Origin: JAVBRD01 sp031548365
Lineage (GTDB): Bacteria > Bacillota > Clostridia > Christensenellales > UBA1750
Reading direction: 5' to 3'
Length of the DNA stretch: 64,000 nt
Assembly: GCA_031548365.1 (NCBI GenBank)
Contig: JAVBRD010000020.1
Span: forward strand, 1 to 64,000
Position 1 is the first letter of the stretch. Every line of letters begins with the position of its first letter. The notes under the pieces were generated by a model. That model did not search any database, had not been told where the DNA came from, and was given only the letters and a program-made list of their open reading frames with translations. Both the position numbers and the translations under genes were made by a program. Below are positions 25,472-36,100 of the stretch, piece by piece.

Positions 25472-26023
25472 TCACGTTTTGCTGTAAACCGATCTTTTGA
25501 GCACGCCGACTTCGCGCAGATTACGGTATTTCTCTTGGTAGTCCAAGCCCCAACCCACCAGAAACTCGTTGGGCACACGGAAACCGCTGTAATCAGGCGT
25601 GAGCGGCGTCTTTCGCGCGTCGACCTTGTCCAGCAGCGTACACACTTTGACGGACGCGACTTTCCTTTGTTTCATGTTGCTCACCAGATAATCCAGCGTC
25701 AGCCCCGAATCCACAATGTCTTCAACAATGAGCACGTGCTTGCCTTCCACCGAGATGTCAAGGTCTTTGAGGATGCGCACTGTGCCGCTCGTCTTCGTGG
25801 ACATGCCATAGCTCGAGATGGACATGAAATCGATACAAACGGGCAGCTCGACCTGGCGCGTCAGTTCAGCGAAGAACATCACGGCGCCTTTCAGGATGCC
25901 GATCATCACAAGGTTGATGCCTTCGTAGTCGCGCGTGATCAGCGCGGCGATCTCGGTAATCTTTTCCTTGACTTGGGCATCCGTATACAAAACGCGCTCG
26001 ATGTCATTCAGCAGCGGGTTCAT
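25472..26023 (-). CDS. hpt: hypoxanthine phosphoribosyltransferase
   Basis: Purine salvage: hypoxanthine or guanine plus PRPP to IMP or GMP. The PRPP loop VLIVEDIVDSGLTL is near residue 98, followed by the purine-binding KVCTLLDK and the C-terminal VGWGLDYQEKYRNL. 183 residues, normal. Its ATG overlaps the tilS stop (ATGA). Confidence 0.95.
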   Translation of the reverse strand: MNPLLNDIERVLYTDAQVKEKITEIAALITRDYEGINLVMIGILKGAVMFFAELTRQVELPVCIDFMSISSYGMSTKTSGTVRILKDLDISVEGKHVLIVEDIVDSGLTLDYLVSNMKQRKVASVKVCTLLDKVDARKTPLTPDYSGFRVPNEFLVGWGLDYQEKYRNLREVGVLKRSVYSKT

Positions 26024-27378
26024 ATGTCATCCTCCATTGCGTTCGTATGTATCAGTTTCAGCCACGCGATTTGCGCCTCCCCGTCTTTGACCGCGAGGCA
26101 TTCGTCCACCGCGACGCCCGGGATCCACAGCACTCGCGCGTTGAGAGCCAAAACGGGCCGGTCGTCCCGCTGCGCGCGAGGAATCTTTTTGTCCGCGAAA
26201 ACATCGGACACCAAACGCTCTCCCGGCGCGCCGTAAGGGCGCATCCGATCTCCGTTTTCACGAAAGCGAACGGTCAGCCCATCCGGAAGCGCTCGCGTAT
26301 CCACGGCTTGTATCAGCGCTTCCCCGAACGCGGTCGTTGTGAGCGACGCGCGGGATATGCTTTCCACCAGCGAAAGCCGCCAACCGCCCAAGTGCACAGG
26401 CTTATCCTTGGTAAACGCCACAACGCCGCGTTGTGTGACAACCGGGCGATTTTGCATGACACCCATGCTCAGCTCGATCACCGCACCCGGCATGTGCATT
26501 TCCCCGGAGGTCCGGCCAGAGGACAGCCAATTGTCCAGCGCACATAAGTGCGTGCGTTCCGGCGATCCTCCGATCCCTTTGAGCCACCGGCCGAGAACGC
26601 GCTTCCTGACGGCTGGCGGCTGCGCGCGCAGGGGTGACAAGCAAAGCGCGCCTTTGTCCAGCGCTTCCTCAAAAACGCGAGAGGCGATGGCAGCCAGCGC
26701 GTCGTCATCCTCATTTAGCGCGTCCGCCGCTTCAACGATATGCCTCTCCGCAGCGGGATAACGCGCGCGCACGAGCGGCAGGATCTCGTTGCGCAGCCAG
26801 TTACGCGGGGTGTCAGAGTGTCTGTTCGTCGCGTCGAGCGCATACATCAAACTGTTTTCAGCGCAGTACGCGACCGTCTCCTCTTTCCGAAGATCGAGCA
26901 GGGGGCGAACAAAAACGCCGCGTTTGCGCGGGATGCCGCGAAGTCCCGGCGCGCCCGCACCCCTGAAAAGCCGCATGAGCACAGTCTCCGCCTGATCGTC
27001 CGCGTGATGCGCCGTGAGGCAGGCCTTCGCGCCCAGTGCGGCGCATGTTCTCTCCAGAAAGGCAAGCCGCTCCTCGCGCGCGCACGTTTCAAGGCCCTGC
27101 TTGCGCTCCGCCGCGAGGGCGGGCACATCCGCTCGGCCTACGCAGAGCGTGACGCCCAGCTCACCACACAGCCGCGCGACAAGCGCCTCGTCCTCACCGG
27201 CCTCAGCCCTGATGCCGTGGTTGAAGTGCGCGGCCCTGACGTCAACACCGCGCCGCGTAAGCACGCGTTGCGCTGCGGCCAGGAGCGCAACCGAATCCGG
27301 TCCGCCGGACACCGCCACCACAACGCGCTCACCCGCACCCGCGTCCAACACCGACACCGCGCGCTCGACCGCGTTCAC
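26020..27378 (-). CDS. tilS: tRNA(Ile)-lysidine synthase TilS
   Basis: Converts the wobble cytidine of tRNA-Ile(CAU) to lysidine so that it reads AUA. N-type ATP pyrophosphatase loop SGGPDS near residue 22; AAHFNHGIR and LTAHHADDQAETVLMRL follow; the C-terminal TilS domain ends at about 452. The GTG at 27378 overlaps the stop of the aldo/keto reductase gene (GTGA), which is the natural start; upstream codons lie inside that gene. Confidence 0.94.
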   Translation of the reverse strand: MNAVERAVSVLDAGAGERVVVAVSGGPDSVALLAAAQRVLTRRGVDVRAAHFNHGIRAEAGEDEALVARLCGELGVTLCVGRADVPALAAERKQGLETCAREERLAFLERTCAALGAKACLTAHHADDQAETVLMRLFRGAGAPGLRGIPRKRGVFVRPLLDLRKEETVAYCAENSLMYALDATNRHSDTPRNWLRNEILPLVRARYPAAERHIVEAADALNEDDDALAAIASRVFEEALDKGALCLSPLRAQPPAVRKRVLGRWLKGIGGSPERTHLCALDNWLSSGRTSGEMHMPGAVIELSMGVMQNRPVVTQRGVVAFTKDKPVHLGGWRLSLVESISRASLTTTAFGEALIQAVDTRALPDGLTVRFRENGDRMRPYGAPGERLVSDVFADKKIPRAQRDDRPVLALNARVLWIPGVAVDECLAVKDGEAQIAWLKLIHTNAMEDDI

Positions 27379-28523
27379 AGAACCGCCGCGCACGCTTTCA
27401 TGTTGGCCGTCACGTCGACATAGAACGGGCAGCGGTCCATACATGAGCCGCACTCGATGCATTCCGCGGGAGACGCGCCCGCGATCACGGGCTTGTGCGC
27501 GGAGCCGTGCTTGAGCACGCCGTAATTGTACTCGTCGAGCGCGCGCGTGACCTCCGCCACATCAATCCCAACCGGGCAAGGCAGGCAGTGGTTGCAGTAC
27601 ATGCACTTGTTCGCGCCTTTGTACTGCCGCGCGCCGGCGAGCGCGCTGAAGTCGCGCGCGCCCTCGTCGGCGTTAAACCAAGCAGCCGCGGCATCGACTT
27701 CGGCAGCGGTTTTGCAACCGGCGACGCATGTGGAAACCGCGGGCCGCGTCAGCGCGTACTGCAGGCACTGAACAGGCGTGAGCGCCACGCCTAGCGGCGT
27801 CTCAGGCCGAAGCAGCCAGCCCGCGCCGTACACTTTCATCGCGACAATGCCCGTCCCTTGCTTTGCGCACTCACGCCAGAGCGCGTCGCGCTCCTCGTCC
27901 ACGCCGCTGAGACCGCTGCTCTTGTAGGAGTCCGGGCTGAACAGGTCGTCGATCGTGGCTTGAGAGGACAGCAAATCGTGCAAGGGGTTGACCGGGAACA
28001 TCAGAACATCGATCAGTCCCGTCGCGACCGCCTCACGCGCCACATTGGGGACGTGAGAGCTGACACCGAGGTAGCGCGCCTTGCCGTCGCGAATGATTTT
28101 TTGGGCCGCCTCTAACATGCCTTCGTTCAAAACTCTATCAAGATCGCTTTGTTCGTCAATAAAATGTAAATAAAGCACGTCAAGGACATCTGTTTGCATG
28201 CGTTTCAACAAATCGTGAACGTGCGCGACCGACTTGCTCACATCTCGCGAGCGCTCGTACTGCCCATCGTCGGTCAGCACGGAACCGATATGTCCGCCGA
28301 TCAGCATTTTCTCCCTGCGTCCCTTGAGCGTACGGCCGATGTGATCGCGAACACCGGCCTGCGCCATGAAAACATCGGCATAGTTCATGCCACGCTCGAT
28401 CGCGCGTCCAAAGACCTCGTCAACCGCCTCAAACTCCGAAGTTTGCAGATGCTCCGCACCAAGTGACACAGCGGACACCATCAGATCCGTCCTGCCCAGC
28501 TTTCGCAAGACCACGTCGCCCAC
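27375..28523 (-). CDS. aldo/keto reductase-fold protein with two C-terminal [4Fe-4S] clusters
   Basis: 382 residues: AKR TIM barrel (1-290) followed by a ferredoxin-like tail with two cysteine clusters, CMYCNHCLPCP and CIECGSCMDRCP. In the barrel the catalytic tetrad is broken: Asp50 and His120 are present, but the usual Tyr position is Gln55 and the usual Lys is His78 (MLIGGH). Hydride transfer by the classical AKR mechanism is therefore doubtful; electron transfer through the clusters is more plausible. The GTG start has a weak SD. It overlaps tilS by four bases. Confidence 0.85.
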   Translation of the reverse strand: MGDVVLRKLGRTDLMVSAVSLGAEHLQTSEFEAVDEVFGRAIERGMNYADVFMAQAGVRDHIGRTLKGRREKMLIGGHIGSVLTDDGQYERSRDVSKSVAHVHDLLKRMQTDVLDVLYLHFIDEQSDLDRVLNEGMLEAAQKIIRDGKARYLGVSSHVPNVAREAVATGLIDVLMFPVNPLHDLLSSQATIDDLFSPDSYKSSGLSGVDEERDALWRECAKQGTGIVAMKVYGAGWLLRPETPLGVALTPVQCLQYALTRPAVSTCVAGCKTAAEVDAAAAWFNADEGARDFSALAGARQYKGANKCMYCNHCLPCPVGIDVAEVTRALDEYNYGVLKHGSAHKPVIAGASPAECIECGSCMDRCPFYVDVTANMKACAAVL

Positions 28524-28530
28524 CCCATTT

Positions 28531-28917
28531 CTATCTGCTTCCGTTCACCGTGATCCGGTCGGCAATCGAGGCGTATCGCGTCTCGCCGATCCCCTTGACC
28601 TTGATTATATCCTCTTTTGATTCGTATGGTCTTGATTGTATGATCCGCTCCGCGTACGCTTCACCGATGCCCGGAAGCGTCATCAGCTGCTCGCGCGTGG
28701 CTGTGTTGATGTCGATGCTCGCGGGGGGTGGCGCATTTCTTTGCTTTTCTGCCAAATCGGCCATGAACGCCTCGACGTGCGCCGAGATGTCCGGCTGAGT
28801 GGCAGGTCGCCAGAGCCAATGCCCCATGAACGCCGTAAGCAGCGCGAGTACCAAGCACAGCCCGATTCTTATCCACCGGTTCACGCGGTTCACCCAATCA
28901 CAAATTCTGAAAAACAC
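28531..28917 (-). CDS. ComEA-like helix-hairpin-helix DNA-binding membrane protein
   Basis: One N-terminal membrane helix (about 15-38), a 25-residue spacer, then a double helix-hairpin-helix domain opening IDINTATREQLMTLPGIGEAYAERI. ComEA proteins bind DNA outside the membrane during natural transformation; this one lacks the SLBB domain seen in longer Gram-positive ComEA. No comEB/comEC is adjacent, so a competence role is not assured. Starts at GTG 28893 or 28884 are also possible. Confidence 0.78.
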   Translation of the reverse strand: MFFRICDWVNRVNRWIRIGLCLVLALLTAFMGHWLWRPATQPDISAHVEAFMADLAEKQRNAPPPASIDINTATREQLMTLPGIGEAYAERIIQSRPYESKEDIIKVKGIGETRYASIADRITVNGSR

Positions 28918-28921
28918 AGGA

Positions 28922-28940
28922 AACGCCCGAATCCGGGCGC
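28922..28940 (-). terminator. rho-independent terminator after uxuA
   Basis: Minus strand GCGCCCG-GATT-CGGGCGTTT: six-base-pair GC stem, four-base loop, short T run, 20-odd bases after the uxuA stop. Confidence 0.6.
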
Positions 28941-28959
28941 TCCCCGCTGTTTCATTTCC

Positions 28960-30030
28960 TTACTTGCACGCTTTTTCGATGGCCTCGAACAGCCCGAGGA
29001 TGTACTCTGCTCCCAGCGCGCGGTCGTACAGTCCATACCCCGGACGGGCAACCTCTCCCCAGATCGCGCGGCCGTGGTCAGGACGCAGCGGGCCGTCGAA
29101 CTTGACCTCGTGGAGCGCTTTGGCGATCTCGAACATGTCCAGAGATCCTTCGCGCGAAAGGTGCGGGGCCTCGTGGAACTTACGCGGGCCTTCGAACTTG
29201 ATGTTGCGCATATGCACAAAGTGGATGCGGCCCTGCTTGCCGAAGTGACGAATGACGTCCGGCATGCTGTTTTCGGGGTTCGCGCCGAGTGACCCCGTGC
29301 ACAGCGTCAGCCCGTGGAGCTTTGAAGGGTGCAAATCGCAGATGCGCTGGAGGTTGGGCTTGCTGACCGTGATGCGCGGAAGCCCGAACACAGACCACGG
29401 CGGATCGTCCGGGTGGATGCCCATGGCGATGCCGTACTCCTCGCACACCGGCATGATCGCGTGAATGAAGTGGCGCAGATTTTCGAACAAGTCATCCTGC
29501 GTCACACCGCTGTAACGGTCAAAGAGCTTCTTGATCTCGGTGAGGCGGCTCTTTTCCCAGCCGGGCAGCTCAAAGCCGTTGGACGCGCTGTCGACGTAAT
29601 CAAAAACAGTCTGAGGCGTGAGCTTTCCAATAATTTCCTCGTCGTACGCAAGCGCGGTGGACGCGTCGGAGAGCACCTTAGCCAAATCGGAACGCGTCCA
29701 GTCGAACACCGGCATAAAATTATAGCATACCATTTTAATGCCGGCTTTTCCGAGATTCTGCAGTGATTTTTTGTAGTTCTCTATGAGCGTGTCGCGCGCG
29801 AGGGAACCAAGCTTGATCTCCTCGTGAACATTGACGCTCTCAATGGCCGATACTTCAAGTCCGGCGGCCTCAATCGTCGACTTCATGCTCGTGATCTTGT
29901 CCATAGGCCAGGGTTCACCAACAGGAACATCGTATAGAGCCGGTATGACTCCCACCACGCCCGGAATCTGCCTAATCTGCTCAAGCGTGATGCTGTCGGT
30001 TCCATAGAACCAGCGAAGGGTCATCTTCAT
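28960..30030 (-). CDS. uxuA: mannonate dehydratase
   Basis: Dehydrates D-mannonate to 2-keto-3-deoxygluconate in hexuronate (glucuronate) breakdown. Opens with MTLRWFYG and has IRQIPGVVGVIPALYD; AGLEVSAIESVNVHEEIKLG (about 50-70) and MGIHPDDPPW, LCTGSLGANPEN and HFVHMRNIK carry the metal and catalytic residues. 356 residues. No uxaC, uxuB or kdgK is next to it, so the rest of the pathway lies elsewhere. Confidence 0.95.
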   Translation of the reverse strand: MKMTLRWFYGTDSITLEQIRQIPGVVGVIPALYDVPVGEPWPMDKITSMKSTIEAAGLEVSAIESVNVHEEIKLGSLARDTLIENYKKSLQNLGKAGIKMVCYNFMPVFDWTRSDLAKVLSDASTALAYDEEIIGKLTPQTVFDYVDSASNGFELPGWEKSRLTEIKKLFDRYSGVTQDDLFENLRHFIHAIMPVCEEYGIAMGIHPDDPPWSVFGLPRITVSKPNLQRICDLHPSKLHGLTLCTGSLGANPENSMPDVIRHFGKQGRIHFVHMRNIKFEGPRKFHEAPHLSREGSLDMFEIAKALHEVKFDGPLRPDHGRAIWGEVARPGYGLYDRALGAEYILGLFEAIEKACK

Positions 30031-30117
30031 GCGGTCGTCCCACTCCGTTTCTCACAGCAAATTATCTTGATACTATACGACATCGTTTGCGTATCTCCTT
30101 CTGCAATCACCAAAACA

Positions 30118-33100
30118 TCACGTCCTCTCACCCCTATCAAAGATGATCTCATGCGCCCGACCGTCGTCGATCATCTCAAACCATTTGCCATCCGCGCGCG
30201 CGTCGGCCACGCTAAGAGGACCGCGCGCGTTGCGCACGGTAAAACGGTAAGACGCGCTCCCGCACCTGAGCGTGAGCGTCGCGCCTTGCCAGTCCCTTGG
30301 CATGCATGGATCAAAGGATACGCGGTTACCCATTTTGCTCAGTCCAACGACCTTCTCGAGTATGACAACAGAGAGCCATGCCGACGATCCAGTGTACCAT
30401 GTCCACCCCCCGCGCCCTGTGTGCGGCGGCTCACCGTAGACGTCGGCCGCGAGCACATACGGCTCCGCCGCGTACCTGAGCGCGCTCTCTCGCGTATCCG
30501 CGTGGTTCACGGGTAGAATCATGCGAATGAGCCGCCACGCGCGGTCCCCTTCGCTCAGCGACGCCCACGCGAGCGCCGCCCACACGGCCGCGTGCGTGTA
30601 CTGACCGCCATTTTCGCGCACGCCCGGCACATACCCGGAGATGTAGCCGCGGTTGGGGCCTTCCTCAGTGAACGCGGGAGACAGCAGTCGGATGATCCCG
30701 TTTTCTTCATCGACCAGGTGTTTTTCGAGCGATTCCATCGCCTGCCGCGCACGCCCAGGTCGCGCGGCGTTGCTGATAACCGCCCAGCTCTGGGCAATGC
30801 AGTCGATCTTGCAGCTCACGCTGTCCTTGCTGCCCAGCGGCTGGCCGCGATCGTCGAACGCGCGGCGGTACCACTCGCCGTCCCAAGCGTGCGTCTCCGC
30901 CGCGAACGCAAGGCGCGACGCTCCCTCCCTGAACTGAACCGCGTCGTACGCTAAGCCGCATTCGTCCATCAGAGGCGCGATCGCCTCCACCACGGCGTAA
31001 ATGAACCACGCGAGCCACACGCTTTCGCCTTGCCCCTCGTGCCCCACGCGGTTCATCGCGTCATTCCAGTCGCCTGTGCCGATGAGGGGCAAACCATGCG
31101 GCCCGGTCATGGCAAGCGCGCGTCTGACGGCGAGCACGGCGTGCTCGAGAACCGTACCCTCGGTGTCGGACACCTCAGGCGTGCCGTAGTCGTCCTCCTT
31201 GGGCGGCATGATCTGGGGTGCGCGCAGGTAGCGCGCCTTTTCAGTAAGGATGGTTTTGTCCTGCGTGATCTCGACGTAGCGCGCGAGCACGTAAGGCAGC
31301 CAGAGCAGGTCGTCGCTTACGCGTGTGCGCACACCGCGTCTGGGTTCGTGCCACCAGTGCTGCACGTCGCCTTCCTCAAATTGATGCCCCGCGCAGCGAA
31401 CGATGTGCGCTCTAACCTTCTCAGGCGCGTGGTAAACCAGGAGCAGGCAATCCTGCAGCTGATCACGGAAACCATACGCGTCGCCCGCCTGGTAAAAGCC
31501 CGTGCGCGCGAAGAAGCGGGACGCGGCGGTCTGAAGCGGGAGCCAGACGGACACAAGCCGCGTCGCCGCCGTGTCGGGGACCGTCACGCGCGCGGCATCA
31601 AGGAAGCGCTCCCAGTAACCCGTCGAATCAGCTTTGCTGACCGCGGCGTCAAACGCCGACGAAAGCGAAACCGCTTCGTCCACATCCTTGGCCGCCCCAA
31701 GCAGAAACACCACGCGTGAACACTCGCCGGCGGGGATAGAGACTTGGGTTAGGAGCGCGGCGCACGCGTCCAGCCCAGCGCCGAATCGGCCATCCAGCTT
31801 CGCGCTGTGCAGCGCGTCTGGGTCGCTCATGCCGCCCGAACCGATGAATGCCAACCGGTCACACGTGCCCTCGGCGGACCGGCCCGGTACGGCGACAAAC
31901 GCCATCCCTTCCTCAAACACGTTATACGCCCATATAAGCGACTCTTGCGGTAAAAACCCCGTGATCAAGCGGCCGCAGGTCATGTCTTTGTGGACACCGA
32001 GCACTAAGTCCGCGAAAAACACCGCGGACAACCGGCGATCGCGTTCTCCGCGGTTGACGATTTCAAGCGTGTACGCCTTGACCGCCCGCGATGTGTCAAC
32101 ACTGACATCCAAGCACAGCGACAGACCGAGCGCGCTGTGCTCAAACCGCGTCACGCCCGGCGCGTGCGTCACGATCACCATCCCTGGAGGCGGCGTCGGC
32201 CCGGGCGCAACGCTCACAAATTCGCCCGTGAGCTCATCACGTATCCACAGCGCTTCGGCGCACGGATCGAGCAGCGGGTCGTTGCTCCACGGCGTGAGCT
32301 TGAACTCGCGGCTGTTGCCCGCCCATGTGTACCCGCCTCCGCACTCCGTGATCAGCGCGCCAAAGCACTCGTTGGCGAGCACATTGCTCCACGGCACGGG
32401 CGGCGGAGCGCCCTTGTCGACGGCAACGATGTACGCGTCTCCCGAAAACCCCCCAAAGCCGTTGCCATACTCAACCTGCGGCGGCGACACGCGCGAAGGC
32501 GCGCTCACGCTTTCTTCCGTGGGAACAAATGCATTTCGCTGCGGCGTGCCGGCGGACCACCGCTTCATCAGCGAAGATATGTCGCATGTGTCGCCGTCTG
32601 GCGTGAGTGCGAGACAGGACGCGGACAGCAGCAGCTCGCGCTCGCCTGAGCGGAGAGCGGATGCGTCGAGGAGGCGCACGCTTCCCGTTCGCGACGCGCC
32701 GGCTTGCTCGATTGCGCGGGCGAGCTGGTCGCGCACGGGATTGAGGTAATCGTTTTCCGCCTCACACAGGATGACGAGGTCGGCCACAAGACCCTTAAGT
32801 CCCCAAAACTCTTGCATGCGGATCGCCGACTTGGCGAGCGCTACATGCTTTTCGTTCATTACGCGCACAAGGACAATGGGATCATCACCCGAAACGGACA
32901 GCCTCCATAACGCGGAGAGCGGGAGCGTGTTCTCTCGCAGCGCCTCCGTACGGTCTCCGCACGGCAGCCCGCGAAAAATGGCATAAGCCGCCGCGCGGTG
33001 AAACGCCTTGAACTGTGCGGCCGTCATTCTGAGATAACAGCACTCCACTTGAGCGTATGTCGCGGCCACGGCAAGCGCGCGTGAGGCGGCGTCCCCCGTC

Positions 33101-36100
33101 CAAGCGTCCGCGCACGCTTTTGCTCCCGCACGGTCGGCGCAGACAGCGGTCAGCGCGCAAACGACAGCCGATTCTCCCGCGGGCACGAGCACGCTCACAC
33201 GCGCGCTCGCGCACGGATCAATCACCGCGCCAACCGTACCGCTCAGATTACCGCGCATGGCCGTCGGGCTCAAATACCCGCTCCCACGCCCAATGAAGCG
33301 CGCGCGGTCAGTTTCAACCCGCGCGGCACCGTCTCCCCCTATCATCGTGTGAACGAGCACGGGCGTGCGGTCGTGCGCATCCCTCGGGCGGCGCGTGAAC
33401 ACAATGCGTCCGTTGTCGTTTTCCGACATGACAAACAGGTTGATGAACGCTGGGTGCGCAAGATCCGCCCGATACTCCGCGAGCGAGACCTCGAAAAATG
33501 AGGTGACCTCGAGCGCGGCCGCCGATGCACCGTTGTTCCTCAACCTGAGCTGCTGGACAAACGCGCCGTCCTCGGGCGAAACCGCAACGGTCAGCTCAGA
33601 TTCGATGTCCCCCCTGCGCACGGCGTAGACCGCCCGGTCGGGAAAGTAGGAGACGGCAAACCCTTCTCGATTGCCTCCGCGGGGCTGGGCGGTCCACCAA
33701 CGGCCTGTCGCGGGATCGGAAACGTACATGTGCAGGCCAAAGCGATCATCCAGCGCGTCCGCGCGGAAACGGTTGACGCACACGCCGTTCCACATCATGC
33801 GCGCGGGCCCTTTGTCCGTAACAACCACACTCACCCCTCCACCCGCCAGCAAGTGAGTATCCGGTGTGAGCGAAGGACGTGCTTTACGGGAAAGCAGGTG
33901 TTGCCCCGGCTGTGCGATGTGCTCCATGGGCACCCTTTTTCGCGAAGACAGTTTGGACGCGCGCGTGTTTTTTTCCTGAAGCAGGATGTCGTGCGCGCGG
34001 ACGCACGCGTTGGCGTAAAAGTGCTTTCGGATCGCGCCGTCGCACAGCGCGTTGACCAGCGAAAGCAGCGCCATGCCCTGATGATGCGCCATGTGGCTGC
34101 GCACGATCACCGGTGACTTGCCCTCCGCGCGCTCGGGCGTGTAATCGGCGGCCTCCCAGAAGCCGCGAAGGGTCAGCCAGCCCATCGAAGCCATGCGCTC
34201 CATGTTGCGCACGGCGTCCACGGCGCACAACTCAGCCGCCATCACGGACGCGTACGGCGCGATGACCAGGCTGTCGTCCAGCCCGCCTTTGAGCGCGAGC
34301 GCGGGCGAGCCGAACGCGTGATACTGGTAGTTCAACTGGAGGTCGTAAGCCGCGTACCCCGATTCGCTGATACCCCAGGGGATCTCTCCGCCGTTCTCGT
34401 TCCGTTGCAGGCGAACGGCGTTCACCCCTGATTCTCCGAGCAGGGATCCGCGTTTTTCGTCCAAAAAAACCGGCGGAAGAAGGTACTCAAACAGCGTCCC
34501 TCCCCACGACAAAAGACAGGAGCCTCCGCCCACATTGGTCATCGGCCTCCCGAGCGCGCCAAAATGCCTTGCGGCGACATCTCCTTTGGCGATCGCGACA
34601 AAGGACAACAGCCGTGCCTCTGAAGCCAGCAAATCGTAGTGCGCGTCAGACATCCTGCCGTTATCCACGTCATACCCGATGGTGAACATCTGCCGCGTTG
34701 CGTCGTAGAGATACGTAAAATCCATTTGGTCGTGAAAGGCGCGCATGCGGGCGGCGAGGGAGGCTCGCTGCTTTTCATGCCGGGGATCGGCATGCCCCCG
34801 CGTTTCTGCCTCCGACGCGCGCGCGGCATTCGCCGCCTCACCGCAAAGCGGGTGCGAATCGCCCTCGAATGCCCTCGCGACGTCACCGAACACGTCCGCA
34901 CCGCCCATGTCCAGCACGGCAAGCGCCGCGAGTGCGGCCTCGCAGTTTTCCTCGACGTTGAGCGCGAGCAGCACGCGGTCTCGTAGACCTTGCGTTAGAA
35001 CGACCGCGTTGATACTGTCCTGTCCCTCAAGCGCTGCCGCAACGGTCATCAAGCTCGCGGCAAGGTTGCCGCTGTCCACGGTGGAGACGTATCTCGGCCG
35101 AAGCGCGGTCAGATCGGCCGTGGATACCCAGTTGAGCGGATGCCCTCTGTGCGCGGGCAGTTGTTCAACGCTGGTCATGGTCGCGTCAAGGCGCGCGAGC
35201 ATCTGCTGCCCTGTGATCAGACCAAGCTCCCGCGCGCCCACGCACGACGCCATGTACAGCCCAATATTGGTCGGAGATGTGCGCCGTGCCGCGCCTTTTC
35301 GCGGCTCTTCCTGCACATTGTCGGGCGGGAGATGATGGTCACCTCCGTTCACAGCGCCCTCAAAGAAACGAAATGTCCTGAGCGCGAGCTGGCGCAAAAA
35401 CTGGCGCTCATCTTCCGTCAGCACCTGCTTTCTCTTGGGCGCTGCAGACAACACCGAGGACAGCGCTGGCGCGGATGCGAACAACACAATGAGTGCGCTC
35501 GCGAACATCACCGGAGCGGGAGATCGCACTCCCGATAAAAACGAGAGCACGGCAATAGCTCCCGCAACCGCTATGCACGGGAGCGTCGTGCGCACCGGCG
35601 ATGGCGCGGTATTGCGCTCGGCATCCGCGGCAGTCACCCAATCCAGCAAATGGCGATGGCTGATGAAGCGGCGATACAACGCGCGCACAGCCGCGTCCAC
35701 GCTGACTGCGGCTTCCATCGGCAATAAGGATAGACGTGTGAGCTCAGTAAGCGTGCGTGTTAAGACGCGTTTTGCGCGCGATGCGCTTAGTATGTTGGGC
35801 AAATCGAGAATAAGCGGCAGCTCGTACAGCGCTAGGATGAGCGCGCCAAGCGCCGCGCTTCCCGCCGCTACCGACAACAGGAGCGCGCACACAACGCCGA
35901 CCGGCAGCATGGAGCGCTCGAGGTTGTGGGCGATCTTGTGGCGATCGAGCAGAGAGAACCGCACTCGACGCCACCTGCCGTCCGCGCCGCGTGTCCTGGG
36001 GAGCAGGTATGGCACGAGCTGCCAGTCGCCGCGCGTCCAACGGTGCAAGCGCGTTTTCCAGCTCTCCACTGTTGCGGGATGTCCATCGTAGAGCACGACA

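Noticed and set aside
31634..32749. 371-residue plus-strand frame opposite the glucan synthase
   Set aside because: Ser/Thr-rich mirror of the GH94 region with no motifs.
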